From Nephrocerus scutellatus (Eukaryota > Arthropoda > Insecta > Diptera > Pipunculidae), in the NCBI GenBank assembly GCA_947095585.1, contig OX352765.1, positions 93,084,965 to 93,148,964 of the forward strand: 64,000 nucleotides of DNA, given 5' to 3'. The notes beneath the pieces are model-generated. The model did not search any database. It was not told where the DNA came from and saw only the letters and a list, made by a program, of their open reading frames with translations. How positions within the stretch are numbered: position 1 is the first letter of the stretch; every line of letters starts with the position of its first letter. Shown one piece after another: positions 1 to 12,560 of this stretch. The translations under genes were made by a program, and so were the position numbers.

Positions 1-540
1 AATGATTTTAAATGTAAACAGACTTTGTTTGGCTTGTAAAATGTAATGTAAAATCAATCTTGAGCAGACAGTTTGTGTAACTCCTTTTTTTGCCATTTGT
101 TAATATTGATGGCTATCATTTTTATAAATATACAATCGCTTAATCATTTGTTCATTAACTTATTTACTCATTTTCAGTTCAAGAAATCAATTAACAAAGG
201 AATATAAAAATTTGACCATCGGCGGTTCAGTTCATTCTTAAGGACAAATAAACAAACAGAAAATTCTTGTTAAAATATAAGCGACCCAACTTGATTCCAT
301 ATGTCTTTTGTCCTTAATAGGCGAGGTTGGCATTTTTGGTAAGATTTTTACAAATTTCTCTTAAAGTTACACGATTTAGGGCATAGATGTTTATCGCAGT
401 ACGCTGTATTAATTCTTTTTGACAATAATGTCCTCTATTTGGACAAAATGCATGTGGGTTATTTGAATTTATGCAAAAAATTTGATAGTTGGGTGTATTT
501 TCTATCGCATTTGTCGTAATTTGATTACACCCCTGATTCT
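1..540. other. AT-rich flank
   Basis: I recognise no gene here. A perfect 11-bp inverted repeat (ttaaggacaaa, 238-248; complement at 307-317) brackets a 58-base loop next to the 3' end of the RTE relic. The open frames in this stretch look like chance frames. Confidence 0.5.
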
Positions 541-3240
541 TGTATACGTAATTGTCGTGCCTCCTCCTCAATTGTTCTGCGCCATGTATGTCTCGGACGA
601 CCCGTTCTTCTGCCACCTTGAGATAACGGAGTTCATTGCATTGCGTAGTTTGCTATGGAGCTGTCGCCTTTTCGGAGTCCAATCCACTTCCGTCGTTGGA
701 TGGTTTTGCCTATTGGTTCCTGACCCGTTCTCTGGTAAAGATGTTCGTTAGAGATACGGTTATGCCAAAAAAACCTTATGATGTTCCGTAGGCACCTATT
801 TACGAACGTTTTGCGGTCACCTTCCAAGTGCTGAACCCATACAACAGCACAGATTCAACATTTGAACGGAACAGTCGCAGCTTGGTGTTTACTCCCAAGA
901 TATTGGAAACTTTCTACTCTCTCTACCGGTTGTCCAGCAATGTTAACTTGAGTTACAGAGCTAGTGCCGAGGTTGATGATTTGCCTCCCACGACATTTGC
1001 CTCCCTTTCCACACTTGTTGCCAGGGCCATAATCCTGTGTGAGAGTAAACAAACGTCGTCAGCGTAGTCCAGATGTTTGAGTTGAGATGGAAGAGTACAA
1101 CGAATTCCTCCGTTTATAGTAGATAAAGCTATCGAAGCACATCGCTAATCACCAACAATAAAAGTATCGGCGATAGAATGCAACCTGGTCGTACTCCGCT
1201 TAGGATCTCGAACTCCTCCGACAGCTTTCCTCTATGCAGCACATGACATTTAGAGCCATCATATGTTGCTTCAATAATAGCTATTAGTTTATCGGGTATA
1301 CATACCTGTCCTGCGGAAGGCGAGCCTGATAAACGGTCTGTTGACAGTGTCAAACGCCTTCTCAAAATCGATGAACAGCAGGTGTAGTGGTGACCGGAAT
1401 TCAACGCACTGTTCAATAATGATCCGCAGCGTGTTGATGTGGTCGACACAGGAGGATTTAGCGCGGAAACCAGGTTGTTCGGCATCGAGTACACCTTCCA
1501 GATGTTCCTTAATTCGCTCAAGTACTATTTTGGCTATTACCTTTGCAACTGCAGGAATTACGTAAATGCCTCTCCAGTTTTCGCACTCCATTAGACTACC
1601 TTTTTAGGAAGCTTGACACTTCCCTTCTTCCACTCGTCGGGGAAACTTTCTGCCTCCCAAGCTCTCTCTACAAGAGGTTATTAAAGCTCTGCTGATGTCG
1701 TTGGAGTGGCACGCAGAAGCTCAGCGGGTATACCAACTAGTCCTTACGACTTGTTGTTCTATGGTGCGTTGATCGCGGTAGCGATTTCATCTTTACTGCG
1801 AGTTGAGGTGCGAATTCGGGAAATTGTTACTTCCGGCAGCTCCGTTTGATTTGGGTGCATATCGTTAGCGAATACATCCTCATCTGAAACGAGTACGGCA
1901 CCATCTAGGCCTTTCACCGGATGTTGGCTAGAGCGGTGACCACCTGTCAGCTCTTTGATGATTCTGTAAACGGTTCTGCTATCGCACCTGCTCGCTGCTT
2001 CCTCTTCATCTGATTCTGAGGCCAGGTTGTTAATATAATTACGTTTGTCACGTCTTACACTACGCTGCACTTCTCTCATTTTCCTTCGATACAGGGACTA
2101 GCTCGATCCTCGCAGCTACTGGGGTATCTACAATACGAGCTGTAAGTAGCTTACGTTCTTTAATCCGCCTCCAGGTATTCTCCGTAAGCCACGTGCTATG
2201 CCTTGCCCAATCCAACAACCAACAATCCGACAATACTTTCCGCTACAGATGTGTAAACATTGTTCTTAGATGGTTGCCGCCATTGAGCTGCTGATTGCTT
2301 CCACTTCTTGCGATAAATGATAACTTAATTGTTGGCGTACTGAGAGGATCTTTAGCCGGTCGATGTTATACCTAGGCATTCGGATGATATTGCGGAGTCT
2401 TTGAACTGATGCAGTACGTAACTGGACAGTAGCTACCATAAGGTGATGATCCCCTCTTCGTTTCGGACGTCAAAAGACAGCTTCTAAAACGTCGGCTGAT
2501 CGCCACGTGGTCGATTTGGTTGGATGATGATTGCCTGTCAGTTGACACCCAGCTGACTTAATGGCAGGTCTTATGCTCAAACATGGTGCCTCCTATGACA
2601 AGGTTGTTGGTGTTGCAGAAATCAATAAATCCTTCACCATTGTCATTCGCTTCCCAATCACATGTCTGAGTCCTTCATTGTCGTTGCCTAGCTTAGCATT
2701 CAAGTCCCCCATCACGATGACGATATTTCCATTTGGCGTTGCGTTGAATACAGCGCTTAGCTGATTGTAGAAGTTGTCCTTATCATCCTTAGTCGAGTGA
2801 TTCGTTGGGGCGTAACACTGTATGATCGTAACGCCCCGTACTCTAGTTCGAAATCTGGCCGATAAGATCCTATCACCATGTGGGTGCCAGGATATTAGAC
2901 CTCTGCGTGCTGTTGGCGTTAGCAGCAGACCCACTCCAGATTCACGAGTACTGCCGTAGGGTTTGCCAGAGTAGAGTAGCACAGTGTTACACGTTGGGGA
3001 TTGGTACTCTCCCGCGTCGAACCATCTTACTTCACTCACTCCCAGTATGTCCAAATTATATCGAAGAAACTTACGTTCCAGTTGAAGAAATCTGGCATTT
3101 TAAGGTCCTTCACTCCCTGAGTCAAGGAGCGTCCTCACATTCCAGAAACCAATGTTCGTGCAGATGTTCGCAATGCAGATGTCAACAACGCGGTAGCAAT
3201 ATCCCAGTTCTCTTTAACACAGAGTCCCCGTCCTTATTTT
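540..3240 (-). mobile_element. RTE-clade LINE, nearly full length, degenerate
   Basis: Read on the - strand from 3240, broken frames appear in LINE order. First comes an apurinic-type endonuclease (3200-2590) with WNVRTLLD, ILGVSEVRW, YAPTN and a GDLNAKLG motif. A linker follows (2079-1759). Reverse transcriptase fragments (1591-1129) show ENWRGI, AEQPGFRAKSSCVDHINTLR, FIDFEKAFDTVNR and SGVRPGC. A C-terminal part (1052-630) shows ESFQYLGS, TFVNRCLR and RRTGQEPI. The YADD-type active-site region is not cleanly visible. Frameshifts and stops show it is dead. The same clade recurs at 25810-26630. Confidence 0.85.
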
Positions 3241-3244
3241 AATG

Positions 3245-4290
3245 CTTTTTCTGGATTTAAGTGAGAATAGCTTTGGGACTTACTGACAGTGAGAATCCTT
3301 TGGGACTTAATGACAAAACGTTGAATTAAATTTGAAACTCACAACGTACTTTTGGTTTTTGGCATTGTTATTAAGTTCAACCCGCAGGCAGTATGTATTG
3401 AAGATGGAGTTAATAATGATAATCATTTCGATGAATCATCTATTGGAATTTTGCTTCCATCAACCGTATACAGGCTCAATGAAATCAATCAATCCAACGA
3501 ATTATATTCATTGAGGGTCAGGAGATTCAACTGTCATCTATGTGGGTATGTGCAATTGCATTAAAGCCTGATGTTGGGCTTTCGATGACACCGACATTGA
3601 CTCAATGTCTAAACACACAAACCATTCAACGCAGTGCAGCAATAAGATACTTGAGTTATCTTCTCTATCTTATGTACGATGTAGATGCCCACCATAACGC
3701 GTTGGCTCAATCTACCAACAAAACACGAATTCGCAGTTGTGCTTCGGCCCACAGTGGGTAATTATCATCGCTGAATTGTGGAGGAAGGCCTGGTACTGTT
3801 AGGGAAACGATGTACAACTAAATGTATCACATTAAACATAACCACAACTGCCTTTTCCAGACTTTTTTACCCTTCATCCATATTTTGAATGTTATGTGAC
3901 ACACCACACAAAATTCATTTGTGGGTTATGCTTCCTCATAAACTACCGCGGCATGACCTGACCTACTCAACCCACAACCTGCCTCTTGTGTTTATGTGGA
4001 TCTTCTGCGCAATTATGATGCATACCTATACGTAAAGCAATGTTGAGTAAAACGACAACAAACCGGTCATGGATATGGATTCAGTATCACCATTCATCAA
4101 GCTCTTGTACTGCGTATTTTTACAATAATTCCAAATGTTGCTACAAAATGTTGATGTGTTTTTGCAGACACACGTGAAATGCTTCAATGCATGGACTAAC
4201 AAGAGTTGGAGTGGAGAGAACGCCGGCTGGTCGCACACACTTCGTGTGGCTCTCACCAGTTATCAAAAAAGAGGCAATTGATTGGATTAA
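3245..4290. other. Unassigned stretch
   Basis: Two overlapping + frames of 60-73 codons lie here with no similarity I can name. No splice or promoter logic supports them. It separates two RTE relics. Confidence 0.4.
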
Positions 4291-4299
4291 AATAACAGA

Positions 4300-5080
4300 A
4301 GTAAGTGTAACAAATTTGGCGGTAAACTAGTCGGTCGTTCATTACCGGCCGTACATATTGGCGCCCATAGCTTACAGGAGAACACTGATGACAATGGACA
4401 AAGAGTCATAGAGATAGCAGCAAGAAATAATTTGGTCGTTTCGATGGCAAAGCTAACGCGTAATGAATAGCTATCCCGGTAACTCTGGATGGAGTCACAA
4501 CTAGGTAGAGCTGGTGAACAAACGAATGTACTGTGGTGCCAAGCCAACGTCGACTCGGACCACTGTCATGTTGGTATGGTGCTCCAACCGCAGATTACAT
4601 CACCAACAAAGACTGCATCAGCGAATCAGATTCGATCCAACCCTACTGCCATTCGCTACGACGAGACGAAAAACAACTATGGTCACGCCAGTAAAGCTCA
4701 AGTAAATAGTGGCCCATACCAGTGTGGCTTCATCCGAAGCAATTCAAGAGTTTCACCCTTAAGCAGGCGATGGAAAAATGTCTAGGGTTCCAAAACTCAC
4801 TACACCGTCTGTTTATAGAATTTAAAGCCAACCATCATAGTCAGATTAGGACTTTATAAGCCATTACAGAATTCGGCATCTCAAATAGACTGACATGTAC
4901 GTTGACCATATTGACCAATGTCAGAAACATCTTAAGCGGGCTACGACAAAAGGATATAAACCCGCTTGCATCTTCTTCAACCTTGCGTTGGAGAAAGTGA
5001 TCCGTGACGACTAAGTTTTGAACATACGGCTGTATCAAAAAACCAGCATGCTTACCTTATACGCAGATCCACAGAGTAAG
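4300..5080 (+). mobile_element. RTE-type LINE relic (endonuclease end, deleted RT)
   Basis: Readable segments include RERHYRPYIGAHSLQENTDD-like endonuclease text (4300-4440), ANVDSDHCHVGM (4545-4580, the SDH motif of the endonuclease) and KLTRLTMLTMSNVRN (4885-4930). These are followed by a decayed RQ-DG-L RT start up to 5080. The connection is shortened compared with intact RTEs, so an internal deletion is likely. It shares a 3' endonuclease region with 29590-30060. Confidence 0.75.
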
Positions 5081-5119
5081 CCTTCCACGAGGTAGTACGA
5101 TCAATTAAACACTCCCTTC

Positions 5120-6070
5120 ATTTCAAAAAATACTCCCCTGCCGGACCTTCCTGGATAAAGAAGGCAACTTTAACAATGTCCACATTGATGCCATTCAGAA
5201 GGCTCTTACTCAGTTAGGGGTGGAATAACTTCTAATACAGTGGATCATCTCCATGCTAGGTAGCAGGGTTTTCCATGAAAATCTGGGCAGTTGCAGCATT
5301 ACCAAATCAGTCGACAGAGGCACTCCCCAAGGGGGGGGGGGTGATATAGCCACTACTGTGGCTATCTCAGGACACTTGAGATGGACAGGACGATAGCTGT
5401 TCCATATGCAGATGACGTGGTGATACTTAAGTCAGGACCAGTACCCTTCCGTGATTAGTGAGGTCATGGAAAGGGGTCTAGGCAGGGATAGCTCCTGATC
5501 AACCGGCTGTGGCCTGGGGGTTATCTCTAGCAAAAGTGAAATGGTACTTTTCACCACTAAGTCTAAAATACCGGACCTGCCCAAACTCAATGGTCAAAGA
5601 CTCACGCTTACCTCAGAAGCAAAATTCTAGACAGGAAACTCAGCTGTAGTGCGTTTTGATGTAACTCTATTCACCGATGGATCCAAGATCAGAAATGGAG
5701 TCGGTGGTGGAGTTAGTTCTGAAAACCTTAACCTTTAAAGGTTCTACAAGCTACCTATCTCTTCTAGTAATTTCCAGGCGAAGATCTTAGCGATAAGAGG
5801 GGCAGCGCAGGGTCGGCACATGCGTAGACAGCCAATCCGCTATCAAAGCCATTACTGAACAAGCAACAATTCTAAATTCGTCTGGCAGTGGCTTCGCTAA
5901 GTCAATGCATAGACGTGACCCTAGTTTGGGTGCCGGGGCATGAAGTCGTGGTTGGAGTTGGGGATTGAGCCCCGGGCTTACCTGGCTTTCGCCTTTAAGA
6001 GCGACATTGACGGCAATGAAAAAGCAGACGTAGTGGCGAAGCAGGGCGTCACACTGGACATGGAAATCTC
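5120..6070 (+). mobile_element. LOA/R1-like LINE relic: RT and RNase H
   Basis: RT pieces include DIEGAFNNVHIDAIQKAL (5155-5210), SVDRGTPQGG (5310-5340) and a shifted Y-A-D-D region near 5400. RNase H follows with FTDGSKIRNGVGGGVS (5670-5720) and DGNEKADVVAKQGV (6010-6050). Multiple frameshifts are present. A G run of about 10 (5331-5341) sits in the RT active-site region. Confidence 0.75.
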
Positions 6071-6210
6071 GATTTAATTCAAATTTTGCACACATAGGTA
6101 TCTCCGGTGACAACACCTTTTGTAAAAAAGAGCCGAGAGGCCCCCATACATTTTTTTTAAATGAACCCAATTTTCTTTAAACTTTGCACACATGAGTATC
6201 TATTGCACCC
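6050..6210 (+). repeat. Satellite family A, about 1.3 monomers
   Basis: Contains cacacataggtatctccggtgacaac and, about 125 bases later, cacacatgagtatct. The same monomer occurs at 18600-18890 and 47040-47540, and inverted at 59090-59290. Confidence 0.7.
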
Positions 6211-6685
6211 AGCAAACTTTCGGACTTTAAACCAAATACCTTTCCTCTGGTCGTACTTCACCTACAACCGATGCGCTCATCGATTTTTTTTAGTTAAAAA
6301 AAAAGTGAGCATCACTTGGGCAGATATTTCTCCAAATCACGCCTTGTCCAACAAACACCTGGCAGTCAAAGTAAGTGGTTTGTTGTTTTGCTTCCACTGT
6401 CTTACGTTACAACCTACCTTAACAGCCTCTGTGTTCTCACTCGGCATTTCGGCTTAGACGGTAAATTGCGATATAAACATGACGCTAACCTAACGTCAAG
6501 AAGCATTGCGTGTCCAGCAACAAATGTTGCTTGAGGGATTTTCCCAAACGTTGCTTGTCTCACACAACTCGTGAAAGAAAAAATAAAAACAGTCCGTCAC
6601 TACACTACACAGTAGACAGACAGTACACACTGCTTCTAGCCGGCCAAACAAACCAAAATATCTATCGCGAGCGTATTGATTCAAT

Positions 6686-6720
6686 TCAGTTTCATTTGAA
6701 ACGCTCAGCAGAACGGTTCG
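6686..6720 (+). promoter_or_regulatory. TATA-less core promoter: Inr + MTE + DPE
   Basis: TCAGTT at 6686-6691 is a perfect Inr (TCAKTY) with A+1 at 6688. At the exact required spacing, +18 to +29 (6705-6716) matches the MTE consensus CSARCSSAACGS at 10 of 12 positions. At +28 to +32 (6715-6719) the sequence GGTTC fits RGWYV, the DPE. No TATA box lies near -30. Such phased three-part promoters are typical of Drosophila-like developmental genes. The nearest + strand gene is Pka-C3, so I assign it there by inference. Confidence 0.7.
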
Positions 6721-7429
6721 CTTCAGTCAGATACAAAAACTGAAAAACTTTCCTACCAAACACGGCAGTGTAATCGCTCGTTGTAGTACTTTCTCTGTCG
6801 ATGCCACCGATTATTAAGCTCCACCACCCGGCACTTGGTAATTTTTTTTTCATGTTGTGTATCTGCGCGGTTCATTCTGAATTTTTGAAATCAGTGCAAC
6901 TTCTGCTTTCGGTTGATTTGTATCTAAATGCAAAGTCGTCGGGCAATTGTGTTCGAATAAATTGTACTCGTTCGTTACCTTTTAAAACCGGCCAATTGAA
7001 GTATAAACAAACGGGACAAGTTTAACTTTAAAAACTGCTTACAACAAAAACAAGAACAATAATAATAAAAACATAAAAACAAAACAGTGAAGTGCTGAGA
7101 GGTAATTGTTTAGCGTTTTGAAGCTTTTGTCCGCGTAAGCTTCATTTGCTATTTTATTCGTGCATAGTGTGTGTGTGTTTATGTTTGTCAATACTTAATT
7201 GTCAATTATTTACCGAAAAGAAGTCCATTTCGTAGTCAAAAGAAGGAACAAGTGCTTCTGTCAAAGGAAAACCTTCGACTTCCAACCTGACGCTTAGTAT
7301 CGAACTCGAAACTAAAAACACATATCCTCCCACTTGTCCATTCTGGTCATGTAATGCGCCTTTTTTAACCTTTTATTGAGGGAAGCAACAAACAGTGTAT
7401 ATGGACCATTTGCATCTGAGTTAACTTAG
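6688..7429 (+). other. Pka-C3: Probable 5' leader (untranslated) exon
   Basis: The stretch from the predicted start site to a strong donor at 7429/7430 (cttag/gtgagt) is A-rich with many short AC/AAT runs, as in long fly leaders. It has no extended coding signature. An alternative donor agag/gtaatt lies at 7101/7102. Several upstream ATGs occur, including a 74-codon frame at 6801-7025. Splicing to the acceptor at 22413 would give a long leader with upstream ORFs. The exon call depends on the promoter call and is not shown independently. Confidence 0.45.
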
Positions 7430-7705
7430 GTGAGTGATTGGTAACTTAATTAATAATTACAGAGCTGTGTTTAGATGAATCATGATCCGGTCTATGTGCG
7501 CAACTAAATAAATTCTATCTTTAAGCGTATAGCATTTAATTGGAATGGAAAATAACAAAAACAATTCAAACACACCGATGCTATAGGTACATATCATATT
7601 ACTGCAGTAACATAATTTTCAATAAAGAGGGTTTCCTTAGTCAGAAAAAACAGGATAGCTACATAAAAAGTGAGTAGTTGTTTCTTCCCCCCCTTGGAAT
7701 GCCTT

Positions 7706-7950
7706 TTTATAATAAGAATAATAATAATTTTTGGCGTGACAGACCGTTGCGGTCCAAAGCCTAGCTTCTAGCAACCATTCGTGTTGTGCGTGTTCTATTT
7801 TTGCACACAAAACTTAACTTAGAACTTAATGTCGTATTTGAAAGTTAAACCGAGTTGAGAAGCTTTCTGTAACAAGTTATTACTCTCAGACCTTCGTGTA
7901 AAATGGTTTGTGGTGTTTTTGGGATTCGACCTCAAACCACAAACCACAGT
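7706..7950 (-). mobile_element. tRNA-derived SINE copy (degenerate head)
   Basis: The sequence matches the copies at 31320-31591 and 60217-60486 through its body (GACAGACCGTTGCGGTCC, ACCATTCGTGTTG, AGAAGCTTTCTGTAACA), with an (AAT)n tail at the left and the B-box side near 7920-7930. The tRNA-like head is mostly lost. Confidence 0.7.
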
Positions 7951-8039
7951 GCCTACCTATTCATAGGACAGGTTTTGTTCCGGCTTTTTATTGAATTGAA
8001 GAGCCTTATATATGTTATACATCCCTGTTAGCCTAACCC

Positions 8040-9230
8040 GTGAAGTGAGGATTAGGTTCTTTGATGAGTGCTAGTATATCGGGCATGATGATAAATGGGG
8101 TTTAGAAGCACTGCGACCCATGTGGATCTATTGCGCTTCCCCCTTACTTGTGCTACGGAGACAGTGCATAACCCCCTCTAGACCAATGGCTCTTAGGAAC
8201 TTAATAATATGGAGCGAGTTCAATAAATGTCGCACAGACTCCGAGATTACGTGAGTTGTCATGTAATCTCTTCTTTGCCGGATCGTTGCTCTGCATTTGT
8301 TAAGAGGATGTCGCTTTGCCACAGAGTCAGCAGCTGCCACCCTCTTCTAATTTTTATTTCTTTAGATTCCATTTCAGTTTGCAATACAAGGAAACCCATA
8401 CTGATTCTTACATTAGTCCTACTTCTCTCTCATCAGGCGAGACCTCTTTGGGTTATAGTTCCCCAGCATTTCCTTTGCTTGCCGTAGACCCGGGAGATTC
8501 TCCCATCTTACGGAAGCGGCTGCCTTAGCTATTCTGTGTATCTTTTCCCGCATTATGCGGTACAATATGCCACAGAACGGTTCTGGTCCTACAAGCGGAG
8601 TTTTTGCTTCTTTATTTAAGAGCCTATTCGCTGCTTCGTTGCCTTCTATGCCAGTGTGTCCCGGCACTCAGTACAAACGTACTTTGTTGACTTCGCCAAA
8701 TCGGTTTAGCTTCGCCCTGCATTCCTCCACAAGTTTGGATGTAATGTGGAATGCATCTAGGGCTCTTGGCTGTTTTTCTTGTAGTTCCTCTCCAGATTAA
8801 ATTGAGCACATCTTTCGATCATCTGAAATATGCTGGGGTACTGCCCCATTGCTACAGAGTACTTGATTCGTTGCCCATAGATTCCAGCACCTTCAGATTT
8901 CTTTGATTCATCCGTATACCACTTTACGGCCCCGGATGTATCTGGTATTCAGTCTCAGATCTGAATTCCTTCTTTGTGCTCATTATTATTTCAAAATTAT
9001 TTTTGAATTCAAGCTTTTTTACCATTTTATCTCACGGCATGCTCGCTAAGGAAGTCAGCTTGGGTTGTAAATAGTAGCCAGGTCTAAAGGAGTGAAGTAC
9101 ATCTTGCACCATTTTAGAAAACCTAATCATTTCGCAGCATTCTTAGCGATGGTCGTTCCAACGAAGCTTGTTGCTTGAATTCTAAATTCTACTCTTAAGT
9201 TAAATTCGACTCTACCCCACCTTTTTATGC
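8040..9230 (-). mobile_element. LOA/R1-like LINE relic: RNase H and C-terminus
   Basis: On the - strand the RNase H domain can be read in pieces. VRLYWVPGHTGIEGNEAAN-type text (8680-8620) is clear, followed by LLNKEAKTPLVGPEPFCGI (8620-8560). The C-terminal part then continues to about 8040. RNase H in a LINE ORF2 points to the R1/LOA/I group. Stops and frameshifts occur throughout. Confidence 0.75.
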
Positions 9231-9419
9231 TGTCAATCCAATGCTAGGATGCTACCACATATTGCAAATTTTCTGAGTTAGCAACTTGTGAGATAACAAT
9301 TATTTAAAAAACAATTGGCCATTATCGAATGCTTCTTTTGAATTCTCATCTAAGTTGCATCCTGCTTGATATCATTCATCAGATCTATTGACTAAGAAGA
9401 AAGGGTACAGTATGGTTCG

Positions 9420-9570
9420 TAGGCATTAGGAGCAACAAGTTGGTGCCTATGAATCAACCCAAAGAAAACTGAAACAGTGCTCTGCACCACTAAGTCTACG
9501 AAACCGATGGTTATCCTTCACAAACTTAATAGAAAATACTAATATACTTACTTCTCTCGTAAGTCGGTTG
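9420..9570 (+). mobile_element. LOA-like LINE fragment (RT palm end)
   Basis: The text PKKTETVLCTTKSTKPMVILH can be read across one frame change (about 9450-9530), matching the segment downstream of YADD in the other LOA-like copies. It is short and dead. Confidence 0.55.
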
Positions 9571-11549
9571 TATTCATAAACCTTCCATAGGTCTCTCTGG
9601 GATAGTGGCATCAGAATGGTGCTTTCATGTGCTAATTGAGTGAGTGCCGCGAGTACCTATGAAGGTAACCTACATACTCGTAACATCCCAAATGAGTAGG
9701 CATTTCTATTTATTGTTCTGAGAAAATTTTCTCTCGACAGATAACTCAGCATCCCTTCCTTGTGGTGTTTTCGGGCCAGAATGACGAAGCTAACTATAAA
9801 TCTCCCGCAGTGGCGATTTTGGAGTGTTGATCAAGTGTTAAAATACTAGATAAAGCCTCAGACAATCCATCTAACTCATTACAAGTTGAATTGCAGTCTA
9901 AATTGGAGCTTATGTTAAAAAAATCAGTAGTGGATGTTATGCTTACGCACTTAGACTTTTAGCCAAAAGAAATTAAAGTCGGTATTAGTGCAACTGTGTT
10001 TGAAATTGCCAAGTAATATCAGGTTACCTGAGCATAAATGTCAAACCCGCGATCGAAGTTCGAAAAGATAATGTATCTATTATTTTAAAAAGTGATTTCC
10101 CAGAACTCAATGGCTACAGCCATTTCGTTGACTAAACTTAACTTAATTACTAGTGACAGGACAGCAACATAAAATAGTTCTTAATTTTTTTTTTTTAAAT
10201 GTGAACAAAATAAAACTAAGAACATAAAAACATAGATAACATCTGTCATTAAAAAAACCAAGAGAACATTATGTGAGCTTCTGCCTTTGATTTTCGCTTG
10301 AGTCTAATACTTGCACTTCTAGTGCTACTACTACTACCACTACTACTACTTCTTATCTTCTTATCATTGTCATAAATCTCTCTGCTGAGGAAATAATGTA
10401 TTTCGAATTAATCGTGTCGTGACATAAATGACAAAGTGGCAATTAGTCATTTATTGTATTTTAACCGCGAAGAGCTGTTTTCGAAAAATCTAATTAAATT
10501 CTTTTATTTCTGCGAAACAATTAAATGCGATAAATAATTAGCGATAACAATAACAACAATATAATTGCGCACTTTGCTTGAGTTTGAGCTTGAGAAATGT
10601 ATAAAAATTGCCCTAATTGTTGTGCATGAGAATGCATTTGTAACATTGAAAAATGCATTGTAGGCATTCCGCATTAGTCTGGTCCGCATTAGCAATAATT
10701 GCATTTTTAATTCTAAATGATAATTCAATTTGCTTCAGTGAAATGCGAACGGCTAACGAAAGTGCAGTTTTCTTCATCTGTACTAGTGATTGTATCGAAT
10801 GTCATGCTGACTGGTGACTAAAAATGCATTTTCAATAACAGTCAATGAATTGCAATTTTCTGCAATCAAGTAATAAAATTTTAATATCAGACTGCTGGTT
10901 GTGCGAAAAGTCTGCAGTCTGGCATTCTCCCACATGCCCAAAATGCTTGAGATGCTGGTCCTGCAAATTGAAAAGCCTCCTCTATCACATTTGTCTGTAT
11001 CACCTTAGAAGGGTCCTTTTAACAGCTTCACAATATAAATCTTCTATTTGGTCTGGCTATTTATGACATTTTGAATTATTTTTTACCTTGCTTCGATTTG
11101 AAGAAGCTTTGCCATTCCTTACTTTCTTCCACTGACAGACCTTGCCTTCTGCAATATCCAATATGGTTTAATTTCAACTCAGTAGGCCGACTTCTTACAG
11201 ATCTCTTCAGCTCTGCTCAAATCTATGACCCACCTTTGACACATTTAATGTCCTTCGCCACCCCCAGCTTTGAGGCTGAAAATTTGGATATAATAGAGAG
11301 AATCAGCCGTCTATTATTTAGCCAGTGCGTTACAACCCTTCCGTTATGACATTGAAATGAATCGCTCTCCATCTCTATCGATCTGTCGATCTGACAAGTC
11401 TCGTGAGTTGATCGGCCAGCAATTGTCAAAGAAAAAAGAATATGCGTATAAGAGCTGTGCTCGTTTCAATATGTACACACGATACGATGTACAAGCCCCT
11501 TACGACCTACATGAGTCTATTGTGCCCCCTACCCTTACAGTGTTTATCT

Positions 11550-12560
11550 TTAATTTTATTGGGGCTGGGCAATCTGCTAGGAGGTGCTCCATTGTCTTCT
11601 CTTCTTCATTGCAGTAATTGCAGGTCTTATCATAGCTGTTTCTTATTTTGTGTAAATGATACTTGCAAGTATAGTGTCGGGTTAATGCTCCACATATGAT
11701 TCTTAGTTCTTGTTTTTTGAGTTTTATGACATCTTTCGCCTTTATGTGGTTACAGTTTAGGAATTTCTTTGAGTGTTTTAGACCCTCTATATTTTTCCAG
11801 TAGTTATTTGTGCATTTTATTGCACAGTTTTTTATTTCACCTTATTTCATCCCTCTGTACGGATTCAACAATGCAGATGGATGGAGTTTCAGCTTCTTTC
11901 TTTGCCATTAGGTCGGCCATCTCATTGCCAGTATGCCCTTCGTGTCCTGGTACCCAAATATTTTTTGTCAGCTTATTGAGGGCATTCGATGACTGCCTTT
12001 GATCGAAATTCATACTTGTTTAGTGCTTTAAGCCCGGCTTGACTGTTAGACATTATATTTATTTTTGTCTTTGTTAGCCTTCTTGCTAACTTTGGTGCCA
12101 TTGCTGCGTTTATTGCGTAAAGTTCCGCTTGAAATATTTTGGAGTCCTTGCATAGTAGAATGACTTGGTCCAACTATTTCTACTCCTACTCCTTCACTTA
12201 TTTTAGACAGTGAACCATTTTTGAGAATCATCACTGATCCATTTTGGGTTCGAACTCCACTCATCCCTTGTGTGCATGATGGTTTTATTGTTGTGTTTGA
12301 AACTTATGTTTATATTTGTTTGGTCGCTGATTCGGGTGAGTTCCTTTACGGTTTCTACCTTACCAAGTATACTCAGATGCCCTTTGTGGTCTCCTTGTTT
12401 GATGTTGTATAGTCTGTGAAGGGATAAAGCTTGTCTGGCTGCTTCTTCTTTGGTTTGTGTAACTTGGTTAGATTTAATAGAGCTTCTAAATCAGCGGTAG
12501 GTGCATTGCCCCTGTAATATTTTCACATGCTAGTCATTGTATTTTGTTTGGCTTTTCTAT
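11550..12560 (-). mobile_element. R1/LOA-like LINE relic: RNase H and CCHC tail
   Basis: On the - strand the RNase H body carries FQAEL (12130) and IWVPGHEGHTGNEMADLMAK (about 11965-11900). The C-terminal zinc-finger-like text NYCNEEEKTMEHLLADC lies at 11620-11560. It is divergent from the 8040-9230 copy, so it is a different subfamily. Confidence 0.8.

Noticed and set aside
6801..7025. 74-codon + frame after the promoter
   Set aside because: No recognisable protein; best read as an upstream ORF in a leader.
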